NCBI RefSeq assembly: GCF_001078595.1
Contig: NZ_LFTY01000002.1
Span: forward strand, 1,570,151-1,634,150
Source: Candidatus Rhodobacter oscarellae
Lineage (GTDB): Bacteria; Pseudomonadota; Alphaproteobacteria; Rhodobacterales; Rhodobacteraceae
Direction of reading: 5' to 3'
Length of the DNA: 64,000 nucleotides
The notes under the pieces are model-generated. The model saw only the letters and a list, made by a program, of their open reading frames with translations. It did not search any database and was not told the DNA's origin. Below are positions 49,162 to 58,653 of the stretch, piece by piece. How positions within the stretch are numbered: the first letter of the stretch is position 1; each line of letters begins with the position of its first letter. The translations under genes were made by a program, and so were the position numbers.

Positions 49162-49925
49162 CCCCGCTCGACGCGGCCTGCGCCGCAATGGCGGATGGCG
49201 GCGAGGCCGCGCAGCTGCGCTTTTTCGACCTGCTCGCCGCGTCCGAGCTGTTCCTGCTGCTCTCGGAGGAGCCGCAGGGCGAGACCGTGTCGCCTGAGGT
49301 CTTTGAGACCCCAGAGGGCACCTATCTGTTGGTCTTTGATCGCGAGGACCGGCTGGCCAGCTTCGTAGGGCGCCCCGCGCCCTATGCCGGCATGACCGGG
49401 CGCGCGCTGGCCGAGATGCTGGCCGGTCAGGGCATCGGCTTCATCCTCAACGCCGACGCCGAGGAGACCGCCCACCCGGTGCCCACCGATGTGGTGGACT
49501 GGCTCAGCGCGACCCTGGCGGACACCCCGCAGGAGACCGCTGCCACCCCGCAGGAGCTCTTGCCCCCCGCAGGATTGCCCGAGGCGCTGCTGACCGGCAT
49601 CGACGCGAAACTAGCCACAGCGGCGGGGCTCGCGCGCCTCGCCTACCTGTCGGGCGTGCGCTACGACAGCGGCGCGCTTTCGCATATGCTGGCCTTCATT
49701 GACGCCCAGCCGGGCGCCGAGACGGCGCTGGCCCAGGCGGTGCACGAAGCGCTGACGTTCTCAGGGTTAGAGGCGGCGACGCTGGACGTGGCCTTTTTTG
49801 ACGCCAGCGATCCCATAGCGGCGCGACTGGCCAAAGTCGGGCTCCGGTTCGACCTACCCGAGCCCGAGCAGATACAGATCCCAGGCGCGCCGGGCATGGA
49901 CCCGGACAAGCCGCCAAAGCTCTAG
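49158..49925 (+). CDS. SseB family protein
   Basis: The product is 255 residues starting at GTG 49158 within the UDG stop. The N-terminal SseB domain reads LRFFDLLAASELFLLLSEEP and TYLLVFDREDRLASFVG, then AYAGMTGRAL-like YAGMTGRALAEMLAGQ. The C-terminal half is acidic and ends GAPGMDPDKPPKL. SseB-domain proteins have no settled function outside enteric type III secretion. Cytosolic. It converges on the nitroreductase gene with a 4-bp overlap. Confidence 0.82.
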   Translation: MTPLDAACAAMADGGEAAQLRFFDLLAASELFLLLSEEPQGETVSPEVFETPEGTYLLVFDREDRLASFVGRPAPYAGMTGRALAEMLAGQGIGFILNADAEETAHPVPTDVVDWLSATLADTPQETAATPQELLPPAGLPEALLTGIDAKLATAAGLARLAYLSGVRYDSGALSHMLAFIDAQPGAETALAQAVHEALTFSGLEAATLDVAFFDASDPIAARLAKVGLRFDLPEPEQIQIPGAPGMDPDKPPKL

Positions 49926-50512
49926 CCCTCGGGCATCCCCAAGCACAGATGCAGCAGCGGGACCTCGGGCGCCTCGACCCGCAATGCCAACGCGGTCGCC
50001 TGATCGTCGAACCCTGCCACCAGCACCGAGCCGACGCCGCGTTCGGTCGCATAGAGCATGGCATTCTGCGCCGCGGCCCCTGCCTCAATGTAAAGATACC
50101 GCGCGCCGCGCGCGCCTTTGGGCGGCTGATCGGCGAAGTGGCCCGCCATCCTGGCGCCATCCCCGATCAGTGTGACGATGCAGGCGCAGCCCGCCACCCA
50201 GGGCTGGTCTCCAATCGCGGCCTCACCCAGCGCGGGCAGCGTGTCCCGGTCATCAATCCGGCGCAGGGCGGGCACGTCACCGCTGGCGGCATAAAGCCCG
50301 CCTTCCATGCCATCGACATGGCGCGCAGCCACCCCAAGCCCCAGCGGGTAGAGCCCACCCGCAGAGGGCGCGGCGCGCTTGCCGTCCGGGGTCACGGATC
50401 CCAGCACAAGCCCGGCGATCCCGTGGATCGCATCCGCAGGCACCGGCGCATCCGCATAACTGCGCACCGATCTGCGACGCGTCAGGGCCACGTTTAGCGT
50501 CATGTTTGTCAT
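49922..50512 (-). CDS. Nitroreductase-fold oxidoreductase, SagB-like
   Basis: The product is 196 residues with the FMN-binding nitroreductase pattern. The N-terminus LTRRRSVRSYADAPVPADAI is typical. SAGGLYPLGLGV is the SagB-type insertion and YIEAGAAAQNAMLYATERGV is the helix that packs on the flavin. No partner cyclodehydratase or peptide precursor is nearby, so it probably works alone. AGAGG precedes ATG 50512 by 6 nt. The substrate is unknown. Confidence 0.82.
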   Translation of the reverse strand: MTNMTLNVALTRRRSVRSYADAPVPADAIHGIAGLVLGSVTPDGKRAAPSAGGLYPLGLGVAARHVDGMEGGLYAASGDVPALRRIDDRDTLPALGEAAIGDQPWVAGCACIVTLIGDGARMAGHFADQPPKGARGARYLYIEAGAAAQNAMLYATERGVGSVLVAGFDDQATALALRVEAPEVPLLHLCLGMPEG

Positions 50513-50953
50513 ATATGGCCTCTTTTGCGCAGACGAACGGAGCGCCGCACCTCACCGTCGCATCCGACAGCTTGCTGCAGGGGAGCGCAAGCCCCTCCCC
50601 GAGCTGTCAGACGGCGTCGCGGCGGGCGCGCAAACTTGGCAAGAGGCGCGACGCGGAGATCCAACGCAGGGGCAACTCGGGGAAGATGCGCCGCCCTATG
50701 AAGGTCAAGAAATTCGGGGCGATTGTCGCCCCCCGCACGGCTCGCTGCGTTGACGAAGGTCTCGGATGACGCGTCACCTTGCCTCGCGCAGAGGCGTCCA
50801 CGTCACTTACCGCGCTGAACCGTCGCCCAGTTGACCTGCAAGTATCGTCGCCATCAAATCCCGCCGAGCGGTCAGGCCACCGCAAATCCCGCCCAACGCT
50901 GGAGTTACATGATCGCGCGCGTCATTCTGTGAGTGTTTCGCCCTTTTGGGGCG
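50513..50953. other. Intergenic region, no gene seen
   Basis: This 441-bp gap separates the nitroreductase start from the desaturase end. Short open frames occur on the plus strand from about 50506, but their composition is Arg/Ser-rich and they lack a good start context, so I do not call them. A hairpin CGCCC-TTTTG-GGGCG (50939-50953) adjoins the desaturase stop and may help end its transcript, although no T-run follows. Confidence 0.5.
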
Positions 50954-51943
50954 TTATTCTGCCGGGATGGCGGCGGCCTTGGGCGATTTCGGGAATGGCA
51001 CCAGGCGCTTGGCCTCCTCGTCCCACAGCTTTAGGCGGAAGCTGGCGAAGGCCTCGGGCCATTTGATACGCCGCAGCGCTAGATGCTCGGGCATGCCGTG
51101 ATGCGCCTTGCGCAGCCGGTAGCTGGGGATGGCGGGCATGAAGTGGTGGATGTCATGATAGGCGATGTTGCAGGTGCCGATGTCCCACCAATGGCCCAGG
51201 TCCAGGCAGCTCGAGCCCTGCAGGGTCGCCATGCGGAAATCCAGGTCGGGCTTGCGCTCCCAATAGGTGTCCTCGAAGTTGTGCTGCAGGAAGACCATGA
51301 AGACGCCCATATTGGCCGCGATCACCGCCGCCACGGCCAGCACGCCCAGGCCCGCCCAGCCCAGCCACAGGTAGAGCAGCCCGAACCAGGTGAACATCAG
51401 CGCGTTATGCGCCAGCACGCCCGCGACGCCGATCTTAGCGGCGTTCTTGGGCCAGCGATAGGCGATGAAGTAGGTAAAGAGCCCGCCCACCGGGATCAGG
51501 ATCGCCGGGTTGCGATACAGCCGGTAGCCCAGCCGCGTCTTCCAGTCCGCCGCGTCCCATTCCCGCTTGGTCATGGTGAAGATCTCGGTCGTGTCGCGGT
51601 GGTCGAGATTGCCCAGATAGGCGTGGTGCATGTTGTGGTTATACTGCCCCGTGCGGTAGGGCGTGAAGGTGAAGATCGACGCCAGCACGCCCGCCCAGTC
51701 GTTCTGCCACTTGCGCTCGAACAGCGAGTAATGCCCCAGGTCGTGCTGCAGCACGTATAGCCGCGTCAGGCCGAAGGTGACCACCATCACAAAGGGCGCC
51801 GCGGCCCACCAATAGCCCGCGTCCACGATCCGCGCGGCAAAATAGAGGCCCGGGAAGAACGCCGCGAATGTGCCGAAGAAGCTCAGCGAGGCGATGCGAT
51901 TGTCCTTTTGGGTGAAGGCCTTAAGGTACTCACGAATATCCAT
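50954..51943 (-). CDS. Membrane fatty acid desaturase
   Basis: The product is 329 residues. Three histidine boxes hold the di-iron centre: H67DLGH71, H103NMHH107 and AYHDIHH near 260. Four helices in two hairpins flank them (FFGTFAAFFPGLYFAARIV and FVMVVTFGLTRLYVL first). It inserts a double bond into membrane lipid acyl chains, or acts on a related lipid. The start is ATG 51943, or GTG 51952. A CtrA-like site and a tandem 16-bp repeat lie upstream. Confidence 0.9.
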   Translation of the reverse strand: MDIREYLKAFTQKDNRIASLSFFGTFAAFFPGLYFAARIVDAGYWWAAAPFVMVVTFGLTRLYVLQHDLGHYSLFERKWQNDWAGVLASIFTFTPYRTGQYNHNMHHAYLGNLDHRDTTEIFTMTKREWDAADWKTRLGYRLYRNPAILIPVGGLFTYFIAYRWPKNAAKIGVAGVLAHNALMFTWFGLLYLWLGWAGLGVLAVAAVIAANMGVFMVFLQHNFEDTYWERKPDLDFRMATLQGSSCLDLGHWWDIGTCNIAYHDIHHFMPAIPSYRLRKAHHGMPEHLALRRIKWPEAFASFRLKLWDEEAKRLVPFPKSPKAAAIPAE

Positions 51944-52001
51944 GGCAGTCACTTTTTGGTCCAGAATAGCTCTGCAGCGGGCAGGTTTGGATTCACCTGT
52001 A

Positions 52002-52016
52002 TTAACTAAAGCTTAA
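52002..52016. promoter_or_regulatory. CtrA-box-like site upstream of the desaturase
   Basis: TTAA (52002-52005), seven bases, TTAA (52013-52016) exactly fits the alphaproteobacterial CtrA consensus TTAA-N7-TTAA. It lies about 60 bp upstream of the desaturase start. Such a match is uncommon in GC-rich DNA, but a single site could be chance. Confidence 0.4.
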
Positions 52017-52062
52017 AGGCAAAATGTCTAGATGCTATGACAAAATCTGGTGCCCGTGTGGC

Positions 52063-52094
52063 AAAGTTTCTCCGATGTAAAGTTTCTCCGATGT
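52063..52094. repeat. Tandem 16-bp direct repeat
   Basis: AAAGTTTCTCCGATGT occurs twice without a gap (52063-52078, 52079-52094). It lies 22 bp beyond the end of the VCBS-repeat gene and about 120 bp upstream of the desaturase. Read on the minus strand each unit begins ACATCGGAGAAAC. It may be a duplicated regulator site or a recent slippage event. Confidence 0.7.
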
Positions 52095-52116
52095 CAGGCG
52101 CCTTGGCGTGCCCCGG

Positions 52117-52890
52117 TCACTCGCAGACCAGCGCCCGCGCGAAAGAGCCCTGCCCGTCAAACGCGCCGATGTCGCGCGGGATAAGCGCGCCGCCCTCCAG
52201 TCGGGTGGCGATGACCCTGCGCCAGCGCGCGTCGGCGGTGATCATCTCGGGGCCCGCGCCGCAGTCGCGTATCCCGCCCGAGATCCAGTTCTCGCCGATC
52301 CGGTGGTTCGTCAGCCCAGGGAGGGACGCGACCTGGCTCACCGCGCCGTCCCTGTAGCGCCAAACGCGCAGGGTCTTCGCCAGATGCGGCCGGTCGATAT
52401 AGGCCAGCTCCATGTGCCCGTCCCCGTCCAGGTCCGCCGCGCCCAATGGCGCCAGCCAGCGATAGCGCGTGCCAATATAGGGCGTCGCGGCGGCAAGCAT
52501 CTTGTCAAGGTCCTGCGACATGCGAAATATTACCAGGCGCGCGCCCTGGGCGAAACTTGACTGAACGGCAACGATCTCTGGCACCCCGTCGGCATCAAGA
52601 TCGACAACACGCGGTAATACATCCTCAAAAACATGGCGGGGCTCAAGGTAGACCGCACCCCGCCCCTTCCATGCATCATCGCGGCGCCAAAGTATGAGCG
52701 TCTCCCATTCTAGGGTATCGCCTAACACGCCGTGGCCGTAAGGTGCCTCGCCGGTCACGTTGGCGAAGCAGACCTTCGCGAGAGGGCCTTTTTCGACCTC
52801 GACGCAACGCTCGACCCATTGCGCTTGAGCGCCCTGCACCGATAGCAACGCGCACAAAGCTATCGCCGCGCCGCGTAAGACCGCGGGCAA
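52117..52890 (-). CDS. Exported VCBS/FG-GAP repeat protein
   Basis: About 257 residues. The N-terminus (PAVLRGAAIALCALLSVQGAQAQ) is a Sec signal peptide. Two calcium-type FG-GAP strands are visible: RVVDLDADGVPEIVAV and GAADLDGDGHMELAY. Six Cys are spread over the mature part. It is likely periplasmic and probably a small beta-propeller-like binder. No ATG is available. I place the start at TTG 52890, where the signal peptide begins. GTG 52959 and TTG 53016 are alternatives, but they would translate through a palindromic repeat. Confidence 0.72.
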   Translation of the reverse strand: MPAVLRGAAIALCALLSVQGAQAQWVERCVEVEKGPLAKVCFANVTGEAPYGHGVLGDTLEWETLILWRRDDAWKGRGAVYLEPRHVFEDVLPRVVDLDADGVPEIVAVQSSFAQGARLVIFRMSQDLDKMLAAATPYIGTRYRWLAPLGAADLDGDGHMELAYIDRPHLAKTLRVWRYRDGAVSQVASLPGLTNHRIGENWISGGIRDCGAGPEMITADARWRRVIATRLEGGALIPRDIGAFDGQGSFARALVCE

Positions 52891-52930
52891 CGGGAGCGAC
52901 GGCAGACGCGGCGCTCTCTTAGATTTGGTC

Positions 52931-52974
52931 GCATTTCCGGACGAGGAACCGGTATCCACTTCCTCTGGAAATGC
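52931..52974. repeat. 44-bp nested palindromic repeat
   Basis: Outer arms GCATTTCC (52931-52938) and GGAAATGC (52967-52974) enclose inner arms GAGGAA (52943-52948) and TTCCTC (52960-52965). It lies between the ferredoxin stop and the VCBS start. The form resembles the short palindromic intergenic repeats widespread in alphaproteobacteria. It is unrelated in sequence to the four-palindrome elements. Confidence 0.7.
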
Positions 52975-52984
52975 TCCGGCCAAC

Positions 52985-53415
<431 letters not shown>

Positions 53416-53417
53416 TC

Positions 53418-53798
53418 ATGCCCTACGCCGCCCGCCCCTCCCCAGAATGGCCGCGCCCGCCCAGCGTCCTGCCGCACTCCCTGCTAGAGCACCCGCCGAA
53501 CGGCGCGCGCGTGGCCGTGGCGGGGCTGGTGCTGGTGCGCCAGCGCCCCGGCACCGCCAACGGGGTGATCTTCATCACCCTGGAGGACGAGTTCGGCGTC
53601 TCCAACGTGATCGTCTGGCGCAAGGTCTACGAGCAGTTCCGCCGCGCGGTGATCGCCGGGCGACTGTTGAAGGTGACCGGCAAAATCCAGCGCGAGGGCG
53701 GGGTCTGCCATATCATCGCCGAGCAGATCGAGGATCTTTCGCCAATGCTCGACAGCTTATTGCAGCCGGACCCCGCCCGCTATGCGGATGGACCATAG
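53418..53798 (+). CDS. Stand-alone OB-fold protein matching the C-terminal domain of DnaE2
   Basis: The product is 126 residues. The segment GARVAVAGLVLVRQRPGTAN, then GVIFITLEDEFGVSNVIVW and LLKVTGKIQREGGVCHIIAE, reproduces the OB-fold at the end of the error-prone polymerase DnaE2 (ImuC). Nothing of the polymerase, imuA or imuB precedes it. The gene begins 3 bp after an exact LexA box, so it should be induced by DNA damage. It could be a relic of a lost imuA-imuB-dnaE2 locus or a functional single-strand DNA binding module. The first 25 residues are Pro-rich. Confidence 0.82.
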   Translation: MPYAARPSPEWPRPPSVLPHSLLEHPPNGARVAVAGLVLVRQRPGTANGVIFITLEDEFGVSNVIVWRKVYEQFRRAVIAGRLLKVTGKIQREGGVCHIIAEQIEDLSPMLDSLLQPDPARYADGP

Positions 53799-53833
53799 GG
53801 GGCCTTGGGCAATCTATGTGAATTGGCGGAAAT

Positions 53834-54126
53834 GGCCTGGAGCGGACGTTGCGCATCAAGCGCACCACCCTGACAACGTTTGCCGACACCAGACGCAGCG
53901 GGACTTACATAGAGCGACCGCCCAGCTTGCCTGGGCTGCGGCCGACCTCCCCCAGGAGGCCGCATTTGCAACCGCGCGTATATTTGAAACGTTTCGATTT
54001 CCGGAAATGATGTGAGCGATTGAGCTGATGCGCAGGCGACCTCCAGGTCGGCCGCTGCCCGGGTTGCGCTTGGTTCAAGGGGGAGGCCCCGGGTCAAGCC
54101 CGGAGCGGGTTTCTTATGCCCGCTCC
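53834..54126. other. Gene-free region with palindromes, possible decayed repeat element
   Basis: The gap between the OB-fold gene and proS is 485 bp; no gene is seen. It starts with GGCCTGGAGCGGACGTTG (53834-53851), close to the outer end of the four-palindrome elements. It also holds palindromes GAAACGTTTC (53986-53995) and ATTTCCGGAAAT (53997-54008) and a hairpin GGAGCGGG-N9-CCCGCTCC (54102-54126). The ordered four-palindrome core is missing, so this is at best a degraded relative. Confidence 0.35.
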
Positions 54127-54283
54127 AAACCACAACCCGACCGCGAAAGAGCCTCAAAACCAATTCGCAAACACTACGCGCCTCCAGGTAAAACCGGCGC
54201 CGCACTCCAGCCCGTCTTGCCCCCGGGCGGCGCTTCCCATATCCCCGTCGGGAACTCGTGATTTGACCCCGGAGAGCCCAGCC

Positions 54284-55603
54284 ATGCGCCTCACCCGCTA
54301 CTTCCTGCCCGTCCTCAAGGAAAACCCCGCCGAGGCGCAGATCGTCTCGCACCGCCTGATGCTGCGGTCGGGTATGATAAAGCAGCAGGCCGCCGGGATC
54401 TACTCCTGGCTGCCGATGGGCTTCAAGGTGCTGAAAAACATTGAGAACATCGTGCATGAGGAGCAGATCCGCGCGGGCCACCACCCGATGCTCATGCCCA
54501 CGATCCAGCCCGCCGAGCTTTGGCAGGAATCCGGCCGCTACAACGACTACGGCCGCGAGATGCTGCGCATCGAGGACCGGCACGGGCGCGACATGCTGTT
54601 TGGGCCCACCAACGAGGAGATGATCACCGACATCTTCCGCAGCCATGTCAACAGCTACAAGGACCTGCCGCTGACGCTCTATCACATCCAGTGGAAGTTC
54701 CGCGACGAGGTCCGCCCCCGTTTCGGCGTGATGCGCGGGCGCGAGTTCTACATGAAGGACGGCTACAACTTTGACCTCACCGAGGCCGATGCGCTGCACG
54801 CCTACAACCGGCACCTGGTCAGCTACCTGCGCACCTATGAGCGCATGGGGCTGCAGGCGATCCCGATGAAGGCCGAGGGCGGCCCCGTGGGCGGCGATCA
54901 CACCCATGAATTCCTGGTGCTGGCCGAGACCGGCGAGAGCGAGGTCTTCTATGACGCGCGAATCGAGGACATCCGGCTGGGTGCGCGCGAGATCGACTAT
55001 GGCAGTGTCGCGCAGTGCCGGAGCATCCTCGACGAGTTCACCGCGCTCTACGCGCGTACCGACGACACCCATGAGGATGCAATCTTCGTGGAGACGCCCG
55101 AAGAGTTCCGCCGCAAGGCCCGCGGGATCGAGGTCGGGCAGATCTTCTACTTCGGCACGAAATACTCCGAGCCCATGGGCGCGACGGTGCAGGACGCCGA
55201 GGGCAACCAGGTGCCGGTGCATATGGGCAGCCATGGCATCGGCGTCAGCCGCCTGGCGGGCGCCATCATCGAGGCCAGCCATGACGAGAACGGCATCATC
55301 TGGCCCTTCGAGGTCGCGCCCTTCAAGGTCGGCATCCTCAACATGAAGCAGGGCGACGCGGGCACGGACGGGATGTGCGAGCAGCTCTATTCGGAGCTGA
55401 CCAAGGCGGGCCTGGAGCCGCTCTATGACGACCGCGAGGAGCGCGCCGGCGCCAAATTCGCCACGATGGACCTGGTGGGCTGCCCCTGGCGCGTCACCGT
55501 GGGCCCGCGCGGGCTGAAGAACGGCGTGGTGGAGCTGACCAACCGCAAGACAGGCGAGAGCGAGGAGATCAAGCCAGAGCTCCTGGTCTCGAAGCTCTCA
55601 TAG
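54284..55603 (+). CDS. proS: Proline-tRNA ligase, short alphaproteobacterial form
   Basis: The product is 439 residues and charges tRNA-Pro. Class II motifs are visible: [19 protein letters not shown], motif 2 region [20 protein letters not shown] and motif 3 [18 protein letters not shown]. The long editing insertion of E. coli ProRS (about 570 residues) is absent, as is normal for this lineage, so misacylated Ala-tRNA-Pro must be cleared in trans. I start at ATG 54284, preceded by GGAGAG. Confidence 0.97.
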   Translation: MRLTRYFLPVLKENPAEAQIVSHRLMLRSGMIKQQAAGIYSWLPMGFKVLKNIENIVHEEQIRAGHHPMLMPTIQPAELWQESGRYNDYGREMLRIEDRHGRDMLFGPTNEEMITDIFRSHVNSYKDLPLTLYHIQWKFRDEVRPRFGVMRGREFYMKDGYNFDLTEADALHAYNRHLVSYLRTYERMGLQAIPMKAEGGPVGGDHTHEFLVLAETGESEVFYDARIEDIRLGAREIDYGSVAQCRSILDEFTALYARTDDTHEDAIFVETPEEFRRKARGIEVGQIFYFGTKYSEPMGATVQDAEGNQVPVHMGSHGIGVSRLAGAIIEASHDENGIIWPFEVAPFKVGILNMKQGDAGTDGMCEQLYSELTKAGLEPLYDDREERAGAKFATMDLVGCPWRVTVGPRGLKNGVVELTNRKTGESEEIKPELLVSKLS

Positions 55604-55696
55604 GCCAAGAATGCGCGCAAAGCCGCATTTTCGTCAATTCCCATCGCGCGGGGTTTGCTTTAATCTGGTCGCGAAGCAACGGCTCGGGGCGGGCAG

Positions 55697-56302
55697 ATGA
55701 TCCGGATACTGGCATTCGTGGCGGGACTTGGGGGCGCGGCGGGGCTCAGCCAGTTTCCAGAGTTTTCGCAGCAGTACTTGCAGCGCCTCGGCGGGGCCGC
55801 CGACGGATTGCGACCCGCTATTGAGGCATTTGACGCCACGGCCGCGGATGCGGGCATCACTCGGCAACAGGCGCTGGACAGGTTCCTCGTGTCTGACGAT
55901 CCCTTTCTGCAGGACCAGGGGCTGACCAAGGCCGCAGAGATCGAACGCTTCAGCACCTTAGAGCGCAACTATGTCGCGCTTCGCGAGGCCTCACCCCTGC
56001 AGCGGCTGGGCCAGGTCTACCGGCTGAACGACCGCTCGCTTATTGGCGCCACCTGGGACGATTTCCGCCCCGCGGTCCCGGTCACCATCGACGGGTTCAT
56101 ATGTGCCGCAATTGGTTTCAGCGCGGTTTGGTTGATCCTGATGGGGCTCTTTAAGGGCATCGGCGCCGTCATTCGAAGGACTTGGCAAGAGAATCCCACA
56201 GAGCAGATCCGCGACCTTGAGGACCAGATGCGCGAGCTTGAGGACCAGATCGATGGCCTCAAGAGCGAGCCGCAAGAGGATCAGGCGAGGCAGCCAGATT
56301 AG
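55697..56302 (+). CDS. DUF2937 family membrane protein
   Basis: The product is 201 residues. The N-terminus MIRILAFVAGLGGAAGLSQF is a signal anchor; PEFSQQYLQRLGGAADGLRP is the DUF2937 signature. A second helix lies at about 133-155 (ICAAIGFSAVWLILMGLFKG), followed by a charged coiled coil with the heptad-like repeat RDLEDQMRELEDQIDGL. The central part is predicted periplasmic. The function is unknown. It lies 93 bp after proS. Confidence 0.85.
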   Translation: MIRILAFVAGLGGAAGLSQFPEFSQQYLQRLGGAADGLRPAIEAFDATAADAGITRQQALDRFLVSDDPFLQDQGLTKAAEIERFSTLERNYVALREASPLQRLGQVYRLNDRSLIGATWDDFRPAVPVTIDGFICAAIGFSAVWLILMGLFKGIGAVIRRTWQENPTEQIRDLEDQMRELEDQIDGLKSEPQEDQARQPD

Positions 56303-56389
56303 CCCACGGCGGTCGGGCATGGGGCGTCGATAAAGCCACTGTGGAACGACCTAGCAGAGATGAAGCCGTAGATTCTTTGGCTTTGGTCG

Positions 56390-56443
56390 GGTGGGTTTCG
56401 AACCCACCTTCCCCGTCACAAGGATGGGTTCAAAACCCATCCT
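56390..56443. repeat. Two adjacent short palindromes
   Basis: GGTGGGTT-TCG-AACCCACC (56390-56408) and AGGATGGGTT-CAA-AACCCATCCT (56421-56443) follow each other, then CTACGC-type sequence. Both have G/C-rich stems of 8-10 bp and 3-nt loops. They lie in the 223-bp gap before lolE. The TTCGAACC looks like a tRNA T-arm, but no tRNA can be folded around it. A similar hairpin occurs at 31380-31397. Confidence 0.75.
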
Positions 56444-56525
56444 ACGCACCTTTACATTGTGGGTTTGCAACGCTGTGGAGACGCCACTCCTTGACCTATT
56501 CGCACAATCCTATACCACATCTTCC

Positions 56526-57818
56526 ATGAAAACCGCCCCCTTTGCCCCGTTCGAGTGGATGATCGCCTGGCGCTACCTGCGCGCGCGCCGTGCCGAGGGC
56601 GGGGTCTCGACCATGACCTGGATAAGCCTGATCGGGGTCACTTTGGCGGTCTTCGCCCTGGTTGCCACGCTGGCGGTGCGGGCGGGGTTCCGGGCCGAGT
56701 TCGTCGACACCGTCCTGGGCACCGACGCGCATGTGACCGTCTATTCGCAGCTCTATGTCACCGAGACCGGGCAGACGACCCGCGCCCTGACGGATTACGC
56801 CGAGATGGCCGAGCGTGTCTCTGCCGTGGGCGGCGTTTTGCGCGCGGCACCCCTGGTGAAGGGGCAGGTTCTGGCAAACCTGCGGGCGAGCAATGCGGGT
56901 GTGGAGGTGTTCGGGATCACCAAGCCCGACCTGCTAGAGATCCCCGGCATCGCCGGGTCCTCCCAGTCCCTGGGCAGCCTTGAGAGTTTCGGCACCGGGC
57001 CCGGCCAGGGCATCGCCATCGGCAGCGGCGTGGCCCGCGAGATTGCCGCCAGCGTCGGCGACAAGATCAAGCTGATCTCGCCCAACGGCGTGCGCACCGC
57101 CTTTGGCACCTCGCCGCGCGTGAACGCCTATGAGGTGGCCTATATCTTCCATTCCGGGCGCTTTCTCGTGGACAAGACGCGGGTTTTTTTGCCCTTCGAT
57201 GAGGCACAGGCCTATTTCAACAAAGAGGGCGTGGCCGATGAGATCCAGGTCATGCTGGCCGAGCCCGAGGCGGTGGACGCTGCCATTCCCGCTCTGCTGG
57301 AGGCCGCGGGCGAACGGGCGCTCGTCTGGACCTGGCGCGACAGCGCGGGCGCCTTCCTGCGCGCGCTGCAGATGCAGGACAACGCGCTGTTTATCCTGCT
57401 GGCGATTCTGGTGATGATCGCGACGATGAACATCGTCTCCGGCCTGATCATGCTGGTCAAGAACAAGGGGCGCGACATCGGCATCCTGCGCACGGTTGGG
57501 CTGACCGAGGGCGCGATCTTGCGGGTGTTCCTGATCGTGGGCGCCTCGATTGGCGTGGTGGGCACGGCGCTGGGTGTGGGGATTGGGGTGCTCTTCGCGC
57601 TGAATATCGAGAGCATCTATCAGGTCGTGGACCTGGTCACCGGGCAGCAGCGCCAGTCGCTGGAGCGCGACGGCTACATCTTCCCGCCCGCGCTGCTCTT
57701 GTGGAGCGATCTGGCCCGCGCCGTGGGGCTGTCGCTGGGCTTGAGCTTTGTGGTGACGATCTTCCCCGCCCGGCGCGCCGCGCGGATGAACCCTGTGGAG
57801 GCGCTGCGCTATGAGTGA
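56526..57818 (+). CDS. lolE: Lipoprotein-releasing ABC transporter permease (LolC/E)
   Basis: The product is 430 residues. An N-terminal helix ([19 protein letters not shown]), a periplasmic MacB-like domain of about 210 residues and three C-terminal helices ([53 protein letters not shown]) match the FtsX/LolC fold. [13 protein letters not shown] closes the protein. It extracts lipoproteins from the inner membrane toward LolA. As in other alphaproteobacteria a single permease seems to serve both LolC and LolE roles. It overlaps lolD by 8 bp. Confidence 0.94.
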   Translation: MKTAPFAPFEWMIAWRYLRARRAEGGVSTMTWISLIGVTLAVFALVATLAVRAGFRAEFVDTVLGTDAHVTVYSQLYVTETGQTTRALTDYAEMAERVSAVGGVLRAAPLVKGQVLANLRASNAGVEVFGITKPDLLEIPGIAGSSQSLGSLESFGTGPGQGIAIGSGVAREIAASVGDKIKLISPNGVRTAFGTSPRVNAYEVAYIFHSGRFLVDKTRVFLPFDEAQAYFNKEGVADEIQVMLAEPEAVDAAIPALLEAAGERALVWTWRDSAGAFLRALQMQDNALFILLAILVMIATMNIVSGLIMLVKNKGRDIGILRTVGLTEGAILRVFLIVGASIGVVGTALGVGIGVLFALNIESIYQVVDLVTGQQRQSLERDGYIFPPALLLWSDLARAVGLSLGLSFVVTIFPARRAARMNPVEALRYE

Positions 57819-58491
57819 TGAGGCGCTGGGGCTGACGGGGGTTAAGAAGACCTACAACCCGGGCCAGCCCAACGAGATCAATGTATTGCGCGGGGTGGAT
57901 CTGAGCGTGGCCAAGGGCGAGGTCGTGGCCCTGGTGGCGCCCTCCGGGGCCGGCAAGTCAACGCTGCTGCACATCGCCGGCCTGCTGGACAACGCCGATA
58001 CTGGCGAATTGCGCATCGCGGGCCAGGCGATCACCGGCCTGGGCGACCGCCGCCGCACAGCGCTGCGCCGCCGCGCCGTGGGCTTCATCTACCAGTTCCA
58101 CCACCTGCTGCCGGAGTTCACGGCGCAGGAAAACATCGTGCTGCCGCAGCTTGCCAATGGTGTGGCGCGCGCCACCGCCGAGGCCCGCGCCGCTGAGCTG
58201 CTGGCCACCGTGGGCATCGCTGAGCGCGCCAGCCACCGCCCCGCGGCCCTTTCTGGCGGCGAGCAGCAGCGCACCGCTTTCTGCCGTGCGCTGGCGAACG
58301 CGCCGGGGCTCTTGCTGGCCGATGAGCCGACGGGCAATCTCGACCCCGGCACCTCGGACGTGGTTTTCGAGGCGCTCATGGCGCTGGTGCGTGAGACCGG
58401 CATGTCCGCGCTGATCGCCACCCATAACCTAGAGCTCGCGGCGCGCATGGACCGCGTGGTGCGGCTCGAGACCGGGCGCATCGTCGGGTAG
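57811..58491 (+). CDS. lolD: Lipoprotein-releasing ABC transporter ATPase LolD
   Basis: The product is 226 residues. Walker [18 protein letters not shown]-loop [16 protein letters not shown] (the LolD-type sequence after the Q-loop), signature [15 protein letters not shown] and Walker [14 protein letters not shown] are all present. It powers the LolCDE complex. The 8-bp overlap with lolE couples translation. A 145-bp inverted-repeat element begins 11 bp after its stop. Confidence 0.96.
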   Translation: MSDEALGLTGVKKTYNPGQPNEINVLRGVDLSVAKGEVVALVAPSGAGKSTLLHIAGLLDNADTGELRIAGQAITGLGDRRRTALRRRAVGFIYQFHHLLPEFTAQENIVLPQLANGVARATAEARAAELLATVGIAERASHRPAALSGGEQQRTAFCRALANAPGLLLADEPTGNLDPGTSDVVFEALMALVRETGMSALIATHNLELAARMDRVVRLETGRIVG

Positions 58492-58502
58492 GCTTGGGCC
58501 GG

Positions 58503-58647
58503 TGGACACTCAGCAGACCGACTCAGCGCGAGACAGATATTGCCCAGTTTGCGTTATCTGAGCTTGAAATAGGCGGCTATTGCAGCGCTCAAATGCCTGG
58601 TCTGGACCAGTATTCGACTGAAACTGGGGCGTTCTGGTGAGTGTCCA
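58503..58647. mobile_element. 145-bp miniature inverted-repeat element (MITE / IS-end relic)
   Basis: TGGACACTCA (58503-58512) and TGAGTGTCCA (58638-58647) are perfect 10-bp terminal inverted repeats. Extended to 20 bp (TGGACACTCAGCAGACCGAC against TGGACACTCACCAGAACGCC) they match at 17 positions. The TG...CA ends are of the IS3 type. There is no ORF inside. The element lies between lolD and the exported-protein gene. No clear target-site duplication is visible. Confidence 0.65.
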
Positions 58648-58653
58648 GGGGGC

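Noticed and set aside
50506-50769. Short plus-strand ORFs in the nitroreductase-desaturase gap
   Set aside because: No ribosome binding site, low-information Arg/Ser-rich sequence, no family resemblance.
53780-55282. 500-codon minus-strand frame over the proS 5' region
   Set aside because: It is opposite the unmistakable proline-tRNA ligase and lacks any family pattern; an artefact of high GC content.
56390-56443. tRNA gene suggested by GGTTTCGAACCCACC
   Set aside because: No acceptor stem, D-arm or anticodon arm can be placed around it; it is one of two adjacent palindromes.
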